64,000 nucleotides of DNA from Pyropia haitanensis (lineage: Eukaryota > Rhodophyta > Bangiophyceae > Bangiales > Bangiaceae), in assembly GCA_008729055.1 (NCBI GenBank), contig SDUX01000002.1, positions 5,953,381 to 6,017,380 on the forward strand, given 5' to 3'. The position numbers and the translations under genes are program-made. Below are positions 63,805 through 64,000 of the stretch, in pieces. The notes below the pieces were generated by a model that made no database searches, was not told the origin of the DNA, and was given only the letters and a program-made list of their open reading frames with translations. Position 1 is the first letter of the stretch. Every line of letters begins with the position of its first letter.

Positions 63805-64000
63805 CCGCCATCGTTGCTGTCACCGTCGCCGCCATTGGCGGGTGGCGGTGCGGTCACGCTGCTGCCGCGTGACGAGGAAGGCGGCGCGGCGGTTGCGGTT
63901 GCGGCCTTCCGCCTCGCCCTCCGCGCCGGCGGCACGGGCGGCGCGGTGCGGCGGCGGGCGGTCGCGCTCTTCCGCGCCGCCGTCCGCGTGCTGCCCGCCC
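63553..64000 (+). CDS. unrecognised protein, N-terminal part only, runs off the window
   Basis: From the ATG at 63553 (TTCATGG) the frame stays open for 149 codons to the end of the window with no stop. The start MARSGRPPRATTPLGA is followed by a helical, Ala/Leu-rich stretch (SPVVLLRLLRQADDALAVAA), an Ala run of about ten residues from GCC triplets, then [25 protein letters not shown] and RRAVALFRAAVRVLPA. The texture suggests alpha-helical repeats, but the family cannot be named from this fragment. A pyrimidine-rich leader (63325-63350 and 63500-63552) precedes it, as before the RAD5-like ATG. The 3' part lies beyond the window. Confidence 0.45.

Noticed and set aside
1..64000. CRISPR arrays, bacterial operons, rRNA
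   Set aside because: No spaced direct repeats, Shine-Dalgarno-linked gene trains or rRNA motifs were seen. Introns and eukaryotic domains argue against a prokaryote.

Overview
The window looks like nuclear DNA of a very GC-rich eukaryotic alga, most likely a red seaweed of the Porphyra/Pyropia (Bangiales) type. That assignment is inference from gene structure and gene content, with no database search. Genes are mostly single-exon, introns are few and short (roughly 210-280 bases), and five of seven supported donor sites read GTACGT. Coding regions carry long Ala, Gly and Pro runs, and open frames occur on all six frames simply because stop codons are rare. Genes were therefore called from protein-like sequence and conserved motifs, not from frame length.

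Layout. 1.0-3.7 kb (-): Ulp1-type SUMO protease. 4.4-5.8 kb (+): cytosolic-type fructose-1,6-bisphosphatase, one intron. 7.2-8.7 kb (-): secreted Cys-rich protein, three exons, with an 84-base tandem repeat in its 5' flank. 11.2-13.7 kb (+): animal-type haem peroxidase with a secretion signal. 14.6-15.6 kb (-): secreted trypsin-like protein that has lost catalytic residues. 18.2-18.7 kb (-): small LEA-like protein with a plastid-type leader, with a palindrome cluster upstream. 20.3-27.4 kb: a probable mobile element or its descendant, namely a zinc-finger KDZ/Plavaka-like transposase (+) facing away from a coiled-coil protein (-). 28.4-37.7 kb (+): Dicer, with dimerisation, PAZ, RNase IIIa, RNase IIIb and dsRBD regions but only a degraded helicase. 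38.3-39.3 kb (-): Myb/SANT-like protein. 40.1-46.1 kb (+): RAD5/HLTF-type SNF2 helicase with HIRAN and RING. 48.2-50.6 kb (-): unknown protein. 52.5-54.0 kb (-): old-yellow-enzyme flavoprotein. 55.9-57.2 kb (+): VTC1/DUF202 membrane protein with a 17-base microexon. 58.0-62.1 kb (-): low-complexity nuclear-type protein. 63.55 kb to the window end (+): start of an unrecognised gene.

There is no operon-like organisation. Two themes stand out. First, three consecutive genes (7.2-15.6 kb) encode secreted proteins. Second, Dicer, Myb/SANT and RAD5 genes, concerned with RNA silencing, chromatin and DNA-damage tolerance, lie directly downstream of the transposase-like pair.

The most striking sequence-level pattern is that in Dicer, Myb and RAD5 the conserved protein signal jumps reading frame, in nearly every case at a poly-C or poly-G run. 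Genes without such runs (FBPase, flavoprotein, peroxidase) are intact. Homopolymer-length errors in the assembly are the simplest explanation, but real variation or slippage cannot be excluded from the sequence alone.
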